Positions 9,567 through 17,831 of a stretch of 64,000 nt of DNA are shown here, piece by piece. Made by a program: the position numbers and the translations under genes. Numbering within the stretch: the stretch's first letter is position 1; each line of letters begins with the position of its first letter. A model generated the notes under the pieces. That model saw only the letters and a program-made list of their open reading frames with translations. It was not told where the DNA came from and did no database searches. The DNA is from Mariniblastus sp964414815. Its GTDB lineage: Bacteria > Planctomycetota > Planctomycetia > Pirellulales > Pirellulaceae. Location: assembly GCA_964414815.1 (NCBI GenBank), contig CAYPXY010000004.1, positions 124,001-188,000 of the forward strand, written 5' to 3'.

Positions 9567-11495
9567 TTAGTTTTTTGCTCGTTGATAAAACTGGGTAATT
9601 TCTGCGTCAAAAACATCCATCGCCTTTTTGACGAAATCTTGCTCCAACAGCATACGTTTAAGTTGAGCTTGGGACAATCGCGGGGCTACATTTTCGGCGG
9701 CCTGACGAGCGGTCTCCGAAACACAAAACTCAACACGAACCGAACGACCCGTGATCGCCGACAAGGCCGATTCAATCGACTGCTTGCGTTCTGGTTTGAG
9801 GCATTCGCGCACGGTATATGCGTCCTTGAGCGTCGCTCGGATCAGGTTGGGTTCGACCAAAACAAGGGCTTCCGGAGATGCCACCATTTCGGCCGTCATG
9901 CCGACCATCGATTCGGCCATCGCCTGCCAGTCCTGACTCAGTTGATTTCTCGATCCCGAGGCATTCGTGGACGGTTTCGCGGGTACAGCCAAAACAGCAA
10001 CGGGTTCTCTCTCTATTTCCACATCGCTATCTCGATGGGTTTTCAAGACGGACGGATGAGGAGCGTCACGATGGGTTTCGGTGAAATGGGTTCCCGCTGA
10101 TTCTGTGTCCTTGGTAGCCGTTGGGGCGGCAGGGAGGGAGTGATTTGGAGCCGAAAGCGAAGAAGTAGGTGAAGGCGAATGGCATGGTGATTGCGATGTA
10201 AAATGGGAGGTGCTGTCAACTACTTCTTTTTTTTTTGTCGATGGTTCGGCGGGGGCCGTTTTCTGCTCGACAGTTGGCTGCGGCGCAGCATGAGGCGGTG
10301 AGATACGGGGTCGGGCGGCCGGACTGGCCGAGCCTGAATCCGAAATTTGTTTCACCAGTTCCGAAATGGCGTCGAGGTTTTGCAAATTGCAAATTCGGAT
10401 CGCCGCTACCTCGAGCAACGTTCTCGCGTGCAGACTCGATTGCATTCGAACCAATCCCGAATCCAGAATCTGAATCATCGACAGCAATGTTTCCAGCCCC
10501 ACATCGTCGATCTGTGTGCGGATCGTTTCAACATCGGCAGGTGAGCACATCAGCAGCGTGTCCGGACTGCAGCCGATCTTGACCGTCATCACGTCCCTAA
10601 AATAGCCAAGCAACTGGCTGGCGAGCTGGCCAGCATCCACGCCTTGACTGAGGGCCTCATGAATCAGGCTCAGCGACTTGGTGGAATCATGTCCCAGCAG
10701 TGCCGTGGCCAGTTCCGCAATCCGTCCGATCCCGGCGGTTCCCAAGAGCTGATGAATGGCCTCCACCGAAAGATGGTTTCCGGAAAACGAGAACACCTGC
10801 TCAAGCAGCGACTGACTATCGCGCATCGACCCGTTTGCCCGGCGGGCCAGCAGCATCAACGCGTCCTCGTCGGCAGTTTTGTTTTCCTGAGCGACAATCG
10901 TCTTGAGCGATTCCGCAATCGAGTCGGTTTGAACGGGCGAGAAGTCAAAACGTTGGCATCGCGAAAGCACCGTGATCGGCATCTTGTGCGGATCGGTGGT
11001 ACAAAAGATGAATTTCACATGTTTGGGAGGTTCCTCAAGCGTTTTCAACAGCGCGTTAAATGCTTGTGAGGTCAACATGTGCACTTCATCGATGATGTAA
11101 ATCTTGAATTTCGCTCGACTAGGTCGAATCGCCGCATTGGAGCGAAGGGAGCGAATTTCATCGATCCCCCGGTTGCTGGCACCATCGATTTCCAGCACAT
11201 CGACATCTTCGCCAACGGAAATGGCACTGCAAACATCGCATTCGTTGCAGGGCGTCGTCGTGGGGCCGGTGACACAATTGAGACACTTGGCAAAAATTCG
11301 GGCGGACGACGTCTTTCCCACACCTCTTGCTCCGGTAAACAAGTAGGCGTGTCCGATTCGCGATTGCCGGATCGCGTTGGCCAATGCAGTGGCGATATGC
11401 CCTTGACCGATCAATGACTCGAATGATTGCGGCCGGTATTTTCGGGCGACGACTTGATAGCCTTCAACGTTTGGACTTGAGTCCGGTGGGTTCAT
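9567..11495 (-). CDS. dnaX: DNA polymerase III subunits gamma/tau
   Basis: A 642-residue clamp-loader ATPase. Walker A GARGVGKTSS (about residues 54-63), zinc-binding cysteines in CLNC and CNECDVC, Walker B IIDEVHMLT and sensor LSRCQRF are all present. After the AAA+ and collar domains (to about residue 370) there is a low-complexity Ser/Pro/Thr-rich linker (about 375-505) and a tau-like C-terminal domain. The protein loads the sliding clamp at the replication fork. A poly-A run on the coding strand in the linker (complement at about 10228-10240, TTTTTTTTTT) could allow frameshifting to a shorter gamma form, as in E. coli and Thermus; this is a guess. First gene of the leftward operon. Confidence 0.97.
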   Translation of the reverse strand: MNPPDSSPNVEGYQVVARKYRPQSFESLIGQGHIATALANAIRQSRIGHAYLFTGARGVGKTSSARIFAKCLNCVTGPTTTPCNECDVCSAISVGEDVDVLEIDGASNRGIDEIRSLRSNAAIRPSRAKFKIYIIDEVHMLTSQAFNALLKTLEEPPKHVKFIFCTTDPHKMPITVLSRCQRFDFSPVQTDSIAESLKTIVAQENKTADEDALMLLARRANGSMRDSQSLLEQVFSFSGNHLSVEAIHQLLGTAGIGRIAELATALLGHDSTKSLSLIHEALSQGVDAGQLASQLLGYFRDVMTVKIGCSPDTLLMCSPADVETIRTQIDDVGLETLLSMIQILDSGLVRMQSSLHARTLLEVAAIRICNLQNLDAISELVKQISDSGSASPAARPRISPPHAAPQPTVEQKTAPAEPSTKKKEVVDSTSHFTSQSPCHSPSPTSSLSAPNHSLPAAPTATKDTESAGTHFTETHRDAPHPSVLKTHRDSDVEIEREPVAVLAVPAKPSTNASGSRNQLSQDWQAMAESMVGMTAEMVASPEALVLVEPNLIRATLKDAYTVRECLKPERKQSIESALSAITGRSVRVEFCVSETARQAAENVAPRLSQAQLKRMLLEQDFVKKAMDVFDAEITQFYQRAKN

Positions 11496-11558
11496 CGATA
11501 TTTCCTTTCAACTGTGGTACAGTATTCTAATCGATTTTCTGTACTTTAGGATGCCACC

Positions 11559-12749
11559 ATGAAATCCCTTGTCCATCTGGACGATTTCCCCTCAAGAAAT
11601 AACGTTAACTTTCAGGCTTATTGCAGCGTTTCGCCACTCAGTCGCCCGGCGGCTGAGCGGGCCAAACAGTTTATTGAACGCCAACTCAATGTCGGTCGAG
11701 GCGTTATTTTTGAATACTCGGGCGAACAGAGCGTCGGCCCTCGATTTCGCAAAAATTTCTCAGCATTGCTGAGGACCGATTCCGGCAACATCTCGATGGG
11801 GACCAGTACTTCGGAGTCGCTTTCGATGATCGCCAACGGCTATCCCTTTTCGCCGGGCGACCAGATCATCAGCTATATCAATGAGTATCCGGCGAACCAT
11901 TATCCGTGGGTACTTCAAGCGAAACATCGCGGTGTGGAGCTGGTGTTGCTCTCGGATGCCGAGCCTCGACAGGCGGACCGGGATCACGTCGGGCAGATTC
12001 CCGATTCGTTTGCCCGGTCATGGTCGATGGATGAACTCGAATCCAGGATTACGAATCGAACCCGAATGATTGCCATCAGTCATGTGCAGTTCACCAGCGG
12101 ATTTGCCGCCGATCTGGTTCGGTTGGGCCAACTGTGCCGCGACCGGAACATCGATTTGGTGGTGGATGCAGCGCAGAGCCTGGGATCACTGCCGCTGTAT
12201 CCAGACGAATGGGGCATCGCCTGCGTCGCAGCGTCCGGCTGGAAATGGTTGCTCGGTCCGATTGGCTCAAGTGTGCTGTATACCAATCCGGCGTTTCGCG
12301 AAAAGATTGAAATTACGATGACCGGTGCCGACCAAATGCTTCAGGACACGGAATATCTGGACCACACTTGGGCACCTCATACTTCGGGCCGAAAGTTCGA
12401 GTACTCGACTGTCTCGTACGCATTGCTGGACAGCCTCTCGGTAGGCGTCGAAGAGATTTTTTTGCCTCATTCGGTCGAACAAATTCGCGACTACAATTTT
12501 GCGATGCAGGACTTGGCACTGGAGCATTTGGATGGCGAAAAGTATCAACCGGTCGTCCATCGGTCCGAACATCGCTCGGGGATTCTATCACTGATTCCCA
12601 AGCAATCGACGGCGAAGCAGATTTCTGCGGCGCTGGAACTGCAAAATATCATTGTGACACCTCGCGATGGGTACCTGCGTTTCGCTCCGCATCTTTGCAC
12701 GACCGCAGACGAAGTACTGGCAGCGGTGGAATCGCTAAATCGAATCTGA
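11559..12749 (+). CDS. Class V aminotransferase-fold PLP enzyme
   Basis: A 396-residue PLP enzyme of the cysteine desulfurase / kynureninase / isopenicillin-epimerase fold. Visible landmarks: GTSTSESLSMIANGYPF near residue 90 (phosphate-binding turn), VVDAAQSLGSLPL with the Asp that contacts the pyridine nitrogen, and ASGWKWLLGP with Lys229 as the Schiff-base residue. No Cys-bearing loop typical of NifS/IscS was recognised, so desulfurase activity is unlikely; amino transfer or elimination on a small amino acid is possible. It is divergent from dnaX (63 bases) and about 200 bases before hutU. Confidence 0.75.
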   Translation: MKSLVHLDDFPSRNNVNFQAYCSVSPLSRPAAERAKQFIERQLNVGRGVIFEYSGEQSVGPRFRKNFSALLRTDSGNISMGTSTSESLSMIANGYPFSPGDQIISYINEYPANHYPWVLQAKHRGVELVLLSDAEPRQADRDHVGQIPDSFARSWSMDELESRITNRTRMIAISHVQFTSGFAADLVRLGQLCRDRNIDLVVDAAQSLGSLPLYPDEWGIACVAASGWKWLLGPIGSSVLYTNPAFREKIEITMTGADQMLQDTEYLDHTWAPHTSGRKFEYSTVSYALLDSLSVGVEEIFLPHSVEQIRDYNFAMQDLALEHLDGEKYQPVVHRSEHRSGILSLIPKQSTAKQISAALELQNIIVTPRDGYLRFAPHLCTTADEVLAAVESLNRI

Positions 12750-12820
12750 AGATTAACACGATTGAAGCACGGCGGGACTAGACGGGTGGATTTCTCTGCT
12801 ATCACTGTTGATAATATTCG

Positions 12821-12880
12821 AATCATAACCCGAAGCGTAAGTGAGGAACCGGGTTTCTTCCCTCGCTTCGGGTTGTGATT
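12821..12880. repeat. Long hairpin, dispersed repeat family B
   Basis: The arms 12821-12837 and 12864-12880 are complementary over 17 bases with a single G:T-type mismatch (core AACCCGAAGCG / CGCTTCGGGTT), and the 26-base centre contains GAGG/CCTC that can pair again. Related sequence is found in pieces flanking the family A copy near 42.3 kb. It sits directly before hutU, so it could be a transcript 3' end, an attenuator or a repeat with no role. Confidence 0.6.
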
Positions 12881-12944
12881 CTCGTGGAGTTAAATGAACC
12901 GCTTTCGCTCGTGCGAAGTGAAGCCTTGCATCTGTTGGGTAACT

Positions 12945-14639
12945 ATGGCGACTAAAATCATCAAAAGCACTGAAGAATTGGGGTCCTCTCGTCACTACGA
13001 AATTCACGCGCCGCACGGCAATACGCTGAGCTGTAAAAACTGGCTGACGGAAGCTGCGTTGCGGATGTTGATGAACAACCTTGATCCCGCCGTGGCCGAA
13101 AATCCAGATGAACTGGTGGTTTACGGAGGCATCGGCCGGGCTGCCCGAAACTGGGAATGTTACGACACCATTGTCGCAACGCTCAAACGGCTTGAAGCCG
13201 ATGAAACGATGCTGGTTCAATCCGGCAAACCGGTCGGTGTCTTCAAAACCCATCCCGACGCCCCGCGAGTCCTGATCGCCAACAGCAATCTCGTTCCGCA
13301 CTGGGCGACGTGGGAACATTTTCACCAACTCGATCGCGCCGGCTTGATGATGTACGGTCAAATGACGGCTGGCTCATGGATCTACATCGGTAGTCAGGGG
13401 ATTGTGCAGGGGACTTACGAAACCTTTGTTGAAATGGGGAGACAACATTACGGCGGCGATCTGGCAGGGCGATGGATTTTGACGGCCGGACTTGGCGGGA
13501 TGGGAGGCGCACAACCGCTCGCCTCGACGATGGCGGGGGCAAGCATGTTGGCGATCGAATGTGATCCGACACGGATTCAGAAACGGCTCGATACCGCCTA
13601 TCTCGATGTCGCCACCGAATCGCTTGATGAGGCTTTGACCATCATTCAGGAATCGGTTTCAAACCGCAAAACAATTTCCGTCGGTCTGCTGGGCAATGCA
13701 GCGGAAATTTTGCCGGAACTTGTGAAACGAAACGTTCGGCCCGATGCCGTGACCGATCAAACGTCGGCTCACGATCCGCTCAACGGCTATTTGCCAGCGG
13801 GCTGGACGCTGGAGCAGGCGGTTGCCGAGCGAATTTCCAATCCGGAAAGGGTAGTCGCCGAAGCAAAGGCATCCATGGCAACGCATGTCAAAGCAATGCT
13901 CGATTATCACCGCATGGGCATCCCGGTTTTTGATTACGGCAACAATTTGCGGCAAATGGCGCTCGATGTCGGCGTGAAAGATGCGTTTGATTTTCCGGGC
14001 TTTGTACCGGCCTATGTCCGGCCACTTTTTTGCCGAGGGATTGGCCCCTTTCGCTGGGCCGCTCTTTCAGGTGATCCTGCGGACATTGCAGCGACCGATC
14101 AAAAGGTTAAAGAGCTGATTCCCGATAACCCCCATTTGCATCGCTGGCTGGACATGGCGGCGGAGAAGATCAAGTTTCAGGGGCTACCGGCAAGAATTTG
14201 CTGGGTGGGACTGGGACAGCGGCATCATTTGGCGCTGGCGTTTAACGAAATGGTTCGTACCGGCGAGGTCTCCGCGCCGATTGTGATTGGTCGCGATCAC
14301 CTGGATTCCGGTTCCGTTGCCAGTCCGAACCGCGAAACCGAATCGATGAGGGACGGATCAGATGCCGTTTCGGATTGGCCGCTGCTCAATGCGTTGCTCA
14401 ACACCGCGTCCGGAGCCACTTGGGTCAGCCTGCACCATGGCGGAGGAGTCGGCATGGGTTATTCTCAGCACGCGGGCGTCGTCATTGTTGCCGACGGAAC
14501 CGACAAAGCCGCCACTCGATTGCAACGCGTGTTATTCAACGACCCGGCAACGGGAGTGATGCGGCATGCGGATGCGGGATATAAAGAGGCAATTCAATGC
14601 GCGAAAGACCAAGGATTGGACTTGCCAAGTGTTGATTGA
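12945..14639 (+). CDS. hutU: Urocanate hydratase
   Basis: Urocanase converts urocanate to imidazolonepropionate, second step of histidine breakdown, using tightly bound NAD+. The sequence shows LRMLMNNLDPAVAENP, VYGGIGRAARNW, the glycine-rich NAD segment GLGGMGGAQPLA and the active-site region ARICWVGLGQRHHLAL with the conserved Cys. I start at ATG 12945 (564 aa, close to the usual 550-560); an in-frame ATG at 12894, with GGAG five to eight bases before it, would add 17 residues that look unlike the family. hutH follows 88 bases downstream on the same strand. Confidence 0.96.
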   Translation: MATKIIKSTEELGSSRHYEIHAPHGNTLSCKNWLTEAALRMLMNNLDPAVAENPDELVVYGGIGRAARNWECYDTIVATLKRLEADETMLVQSGKPVGVFKTHPDAPRVLIANSNLVPHWATWEHFHQLDRAGLMMYGQMTAGSWIYIGSQGIVQGTYETFVEMGRQHYGGDLAGRWILTAGLGGMGGAQPLASTMAGASMLAIECDPTRIQKRLDTAYLDVATESLDEALTIIQESVSNRKTISVGLLGNAAEILPELVKRNVRPDAVTDQTSAHDPLNGYLPAGWTLEQAVAERISNPERVVAEAKASMATHVKAMLDYHRMGIPVFDYGNNLRQMALDVGVKDAFDFPGFVPAYVRPLFCRGIGPFRWAALSGDPADIAATDQKVKELIPDNPHLHRWLDMAAEKIKFQGLPARICWVGLGQRHHLALAFNEMVRTGEVSAPIVIGRDHLDSGSVASPNRETESMRDGSDAVSDWPLLNALLNTASGATWVSLHHGGGVGMGYSQHAGVVIVADGTDKAATRLQRVLFNDPATGVMRHADAGYKEAIQCAKDQGLDLPSVD

Positions 14640-14727
14640 GAGTGGAGAAAAGTGTAGAACGGAATGAATCTCAGAACCATTCCGTTCCTCTCCGGACTCC
14701 AGACTTCAAAACGACTACCTCTCTCGC

Positions 14728-16215
14728 ATGAAACTCATTCCCGGCGAAATTACTCTTTCTCAACTCGAATCGTTCTACCTGAAACCGACTGGCATCGAGT
14801 TGGACTCTCGTTGCTGGGCCAATGTCGACGCTTCGCGGGAAACGATCTTGCGGATGATCGAGAGCGATGCTCCCGTTTATGGAGTCAACACCGGATTTGG
14901 AATCCTCGCCAATGAGCGAATTTCAAAAGAGAATCTCAATCAATTGCAATTGAATCTGATCCGTTCTCATTGTGCCGGAGTCGGGCCGTTGCTGGATGAT
15001 CGAATTGTGCAACTGATTTTGATCCTGAAAGCCGCCAGCTTGGCCCAAGGCTATTCAGGTGTTCGGAGGGAAGTGATTGGCACGCTTCTGGTCATCCTGA
15101 ATACGGGTTTGTTTCCCTGCATTCCCTCCAAAGGTTCTGTCGGCGCCAGCGGTGATCTTGCCCCCTTGGCACATCTGGCCTTGTCGCTGATCGGCGAAGG
15201 TGATTTTCGAATCCGAGGAGAAATCGTACCTGCAAAAGACTGTTTGACAAGAGGCGGCCTTCGTCCGCTGCAACTTCAGGCCAAGGAAGGGCTGGCACTG
15301 ATCAACGGGACACAGGTGTCTACGGCGCTGGCGCTGAGCGGACTTTTTGAACTTAAGAAATGTTTCCATGCTGCCATGATCGCCGGGGCCATGTCGGTCG
15401 ACGCGACGCTGGGCAGTGACACTCCATTTGATGTTAGAATCCATACAATTCGAAAACAAGTGGGTCAGATTGAATGTGCAAAGCGATATCGCGACCTGTT
15501 GGCTGGGAGCGAAATTCGCGAGTCGCATCGTGACTGTTCGCGCGTGCAGGATCCTTATTCACTTCGTTGTCAGCCGCAAGTGATGGGAGCCTGTCTGGAT
15601 TCCATTGAGTACGCGGAGCGCGTCTTGTTGGCCGAAGCCAATGCGGTTTCCGATAATCCGCTGGTGTTTGCCGAGCAGGGAGAAGTACTGTCCGGTGGAA
15701 ACTTTCATGCCGAGCCGGTGGCGATCGCGGCCGATCAACTGGCGATCGCAGCGGCCGAAATCGGCTCGCTCTCGGAGCGGCGAATTGCACTCCTGGTCGA
15801 TCAGCACTTGAGTCAACTTCCTCCCTTTCTCGTACCCGAAGGCGGCCTGAATTCCGGATTCATGATCCCGCAAGTTACGGCTGCTGCCCTGGTCAGCGAA
15901 AACAAGCAACTCGCCAGTCCGGTCAGCGTGGACAGCCTACCGACGAGTGCGAATCAAGAGGATCACGTCAGCATGGCAACTTATGCGGCCGCCCGGCTGG
16001 GAACGATGTGCGACAACCTTCGCAACATCATTGCGATTGAATTGCTCGCGGCAAGCCAGGGAATTGATTTTCGCAAGCCGCTCAGGACCAGCCCACAGTT
16101 ACAACGTGTGCTGGATCGGATTCGCACCAAGGTCCCTTTCTACGACGCTGACCGGACCTTTCATCAGGATATCCATGCTGTATCGGAGATGATTTCGATT
16201 CGATTCGAACTTTGA
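14728..16215 (+). CDS. hutH: Histidine ammonia-lyase
   Basis: A 495-residue enzyme that eliminates ammonia from L-histidine to give urocanate, the substrate of the adjacent HutU. The self-cyclising MIO tripeptide Ala140-Ser141-Gly142 is in GSVGASGDLAPLAHL, and YGVNTGFG (from residue 51) and the C-terminal NQEDHVSMAT are typical. Length is normal. The gene order hutU-hutH is reversed relative to the reaction order. hutI and hutG are not in this window. Confidence 0.96.
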   Translation: MKLIPGEITLSQLESFYLKPTGIELDSRCWANVDASRETILRMIESDAPVYGVNTGFGILANERISKENLNQLQLNLIRSHCAGVGPLLDDRIVQLILILKAASLAQGYSGVRREVIGTLLVILNTGLFPCIPSKGSVGASGDLAPLAHLALSLIGEGDFRIRGEIVPAKDCLTRGGLRPLQLQAKEGLALINGTQVSTALALSGLFELKKCFHAAMIAGAMSVDATLGSDTPFDVRIHTIRKQVGQIECAKRYRDLLAGSEIRESHRDCSRVQDPYSLRCQPQVMGACLDSIEYAERVLLAEANAVSDNPLVFAEQGEVLSGGNFHAEPVAIAADQLAIAAAEIGSLSERRIALLVDQHLSQLPPFLVPEGGLNSGFMIPQVTAAALVSENKQLASPVSVDSLPTSANQEDHVSMATYAAARLGTMCDNLRNIIAIELLAASQGIDFRKPLRTSPQLQRVLDRIRTKVPFYDADRTFHQDIHAVSEMISIRFEL

Positions 16216-16231
16216 CTCAAAGGCAAAAATT

Positions 16232-16777
16232 ATGAATACTGATCTACTCTCCTTAAAAAATCGCAAAGTTCTTGCGTTCATCGATGATATCTATGAGGAT
16301 CTGGAGCTTTGGTATCCGAAATTGCGGTTGATCGCGGCCGGTGCAGAAGTCGTCGTGGCGGGTCCGAAAGCAGGGCAGATCTACAAAGGCAAACATGGCT
16401 ACCCATGCACGTCTGACGCAGCGATTGTCCATTGCCGTGAATCGGATTTCGACGCCGTCTTGTTGCCGGGCGGTTTCATGCCGGACAAGTTACGTCGCGA
16501 TGACACCGTCAAAATGCTGATTCAGAAATTTGCCGATTCGAAAAAATGTATCGCCGCGATCTGTCACGGCGGCTGGATGGCAATCTCGGCTGGCGTGTAC
16601 CGCGGAGTTCAGGCGACGGGTTCACCCGGTATCAAGGATGATTTGGAAAATGCGGGAGCCATCTGGATCGACGCCCCGGTGGTCGTGGATCGACATTTTA
16701 TTTCCAGCCGAAAGCCGGATGATCTGCCTCAGTTCGTCGAAGCAATGATCAACATGATCGCACAACAGAAACCCTAA
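16232..16777 (+). CDS. DJ-1/PfpI family protein
   Basis: A 181-residue single-domain DJ-1/PfpI protein. The nucleophile elbow AAICHGGW puts Cys111 next to His112, and DAVLLPGGFMPDKLR is the PfpI strand-turn. Members act as deglycases/glyoxalases or intracellular proteases; the specific role cannot be told. The start is 16 bases after hutH and the next gene starts about 20 bases after it, so it may be cotranscribed with hutH and the aldolase. Confidence 0.85.
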   Translation: MNTDLLSLKNRKVLAFIDDIYEDLELWYPKLRLIAAGAEVVVAGPKAGQIYKGKHGYPCTSDAAIVHCRESDFDAVLLPGGFMPDKLRRDDTVKMLIQKFADSKKCIAAICHGGWMAISAGVYRGVQATGSPGIKDDLENAGAIWIDAPVVVDRHFISSRKPDDLPQFVEAMINMIAQQKP

Positions 16778-16801
16778 AGAAACCATCGTTGAAGGATGAC
16801 C

Positions 16802-17821
16802 ATGACCATCGACTACCGATCCGACACCGTTACGAAACCTACCGATGGCATGCTGTCCGCCATGATGAAGGCGAAGGTTGGCGACGACGTCTTTAGTGAG
16901 GACCCAGCGATCAATGAGCTGGAGTCGATGGCGGCCAAAATGTTTGGTAAGGAAGCCGCCATCTACTGCCCGTCAGGCACAATGACCAATCAGATCGCGA
17001 TCAAATGCCATACCCAACCGGGCGACGAAGTGATTTGCGATGAAAGCTCCCACGTTTATCAGTATGAAGGTGGAGGCATCGCCTTTAACTCAGGAGCCTC
17101 GGTAAAATTGATCACCGGTGATCGCGGACGTATTACCGCAGATCAAGTTGCTGCAGCCATTCAACCCGACGATCCACATCGCCCCCAATCCAGTTTGGTG
17201 TCGCTGGAGAACCCCGCCAACCGGGGTGGAGGAAGCTGTTACGACTTTGGCGAGATCAAGAAAATTAGCGATCTCTGTCGTGAACGTGGATTAGCACTTC
17301 ATTTGGACGGAGCCAGGCTTTGGAACGCGCTCGTAGCGAAAAATGAAACGCCGATTCAGTATGGGGAAGTTTTTGACAGCCTCTCGGTCTGCCTCAGCAA
17401 AGGACTGGGTGCCCCGGTCGGCAGTTTACTGATCGGCTCGAAGCCGTTCATCTACAAAGCAAGACGCATTCGAAAAGTCTTCGGTGGCGGGATGCGACAG
17501 GCCGGATTTCTGGCCGCAGCTGGAATCTATGCTTTGGAAAACCACATCGAGCGGCTGAAAATCGACCATGAACACGCTCGGCGGCTTGCGGAGACGTTTC
17601 AATCCAGGGCCTTTGTAAAAGAGGTATTGCCCGTAGAAACAAATATCGTGATCTTTGAAGTCATCGAATCAACCACCGCTCCCGAGTGGGTTGACCGTTT
17701 GAAAGAACATGGCATTCTGTCTTACGCCATCGCCCCGAACCGGGTTCGTCTGGTCGTGCATCTGGATGTGTCGGAAGCAATGGTGGACGAAACGGTTCGG
17801 GTTGTGAAGCAGTTCTGTTGA
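16802..17821 (+). CDS. ltaE: Low-specificity L-threonine aldolase
   Basis: A PLP enzyme of about 339 residues cleaving L-threonine/allo-threonine to glycine and acetaldehyde. Landmarks: YRSDTVTKPTDGML at the N-terminus, VGDDVFSEDP, LHLDGARLWNA with the cofactor Asp, and the Schiff-base Lys in CLSKGLGAPVGS. Two in-frame ATGs at 16796 and 16802 are possible; GAAGG at 16791-16795 is spaced correctly for 16802. It ends 10 bases before the convergent histidine kinase gene. Confidence 0.93.
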   Translation: MTIDYRSDTVTKPTDGMLSAMMKAKVGDDVFSEDPAINELESMAAKMFGKEAAIYCPSGTMTNQIAIKCHTQPGDEVICDESSHVYQYEGGGIAFNSGASVKLITGDRGRITADQVAAAIQPDDPHRPQSSLVSLENPANRGGGSCYDFGEIKKISDLCRERGLALHLDGARLWNALVAKNETPIQYGEVFDSLSVCLSKGLGAPVGSLLIGSKPFIYKARRIRKVFGGGMRQAGFLAAAGIYALENHIERLKIDHEHARRLAETFQSRAFVKEVLPVETNIVIFEVIESTTAPEWVDRLKEHGILSYAIAPNRVRLVVHLDVSEAMVDETVRVVKQFC

Positions 17822-17831
17822 AATTCAACGG

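Noticed and set aside
10228..10240. Programmed frameshift in dnaX as a firm call
   Set aside because: A long A run on the coding strand exists in the linker, but no stem-loop or stop immediately after was verified; mentioned only as a possibility.
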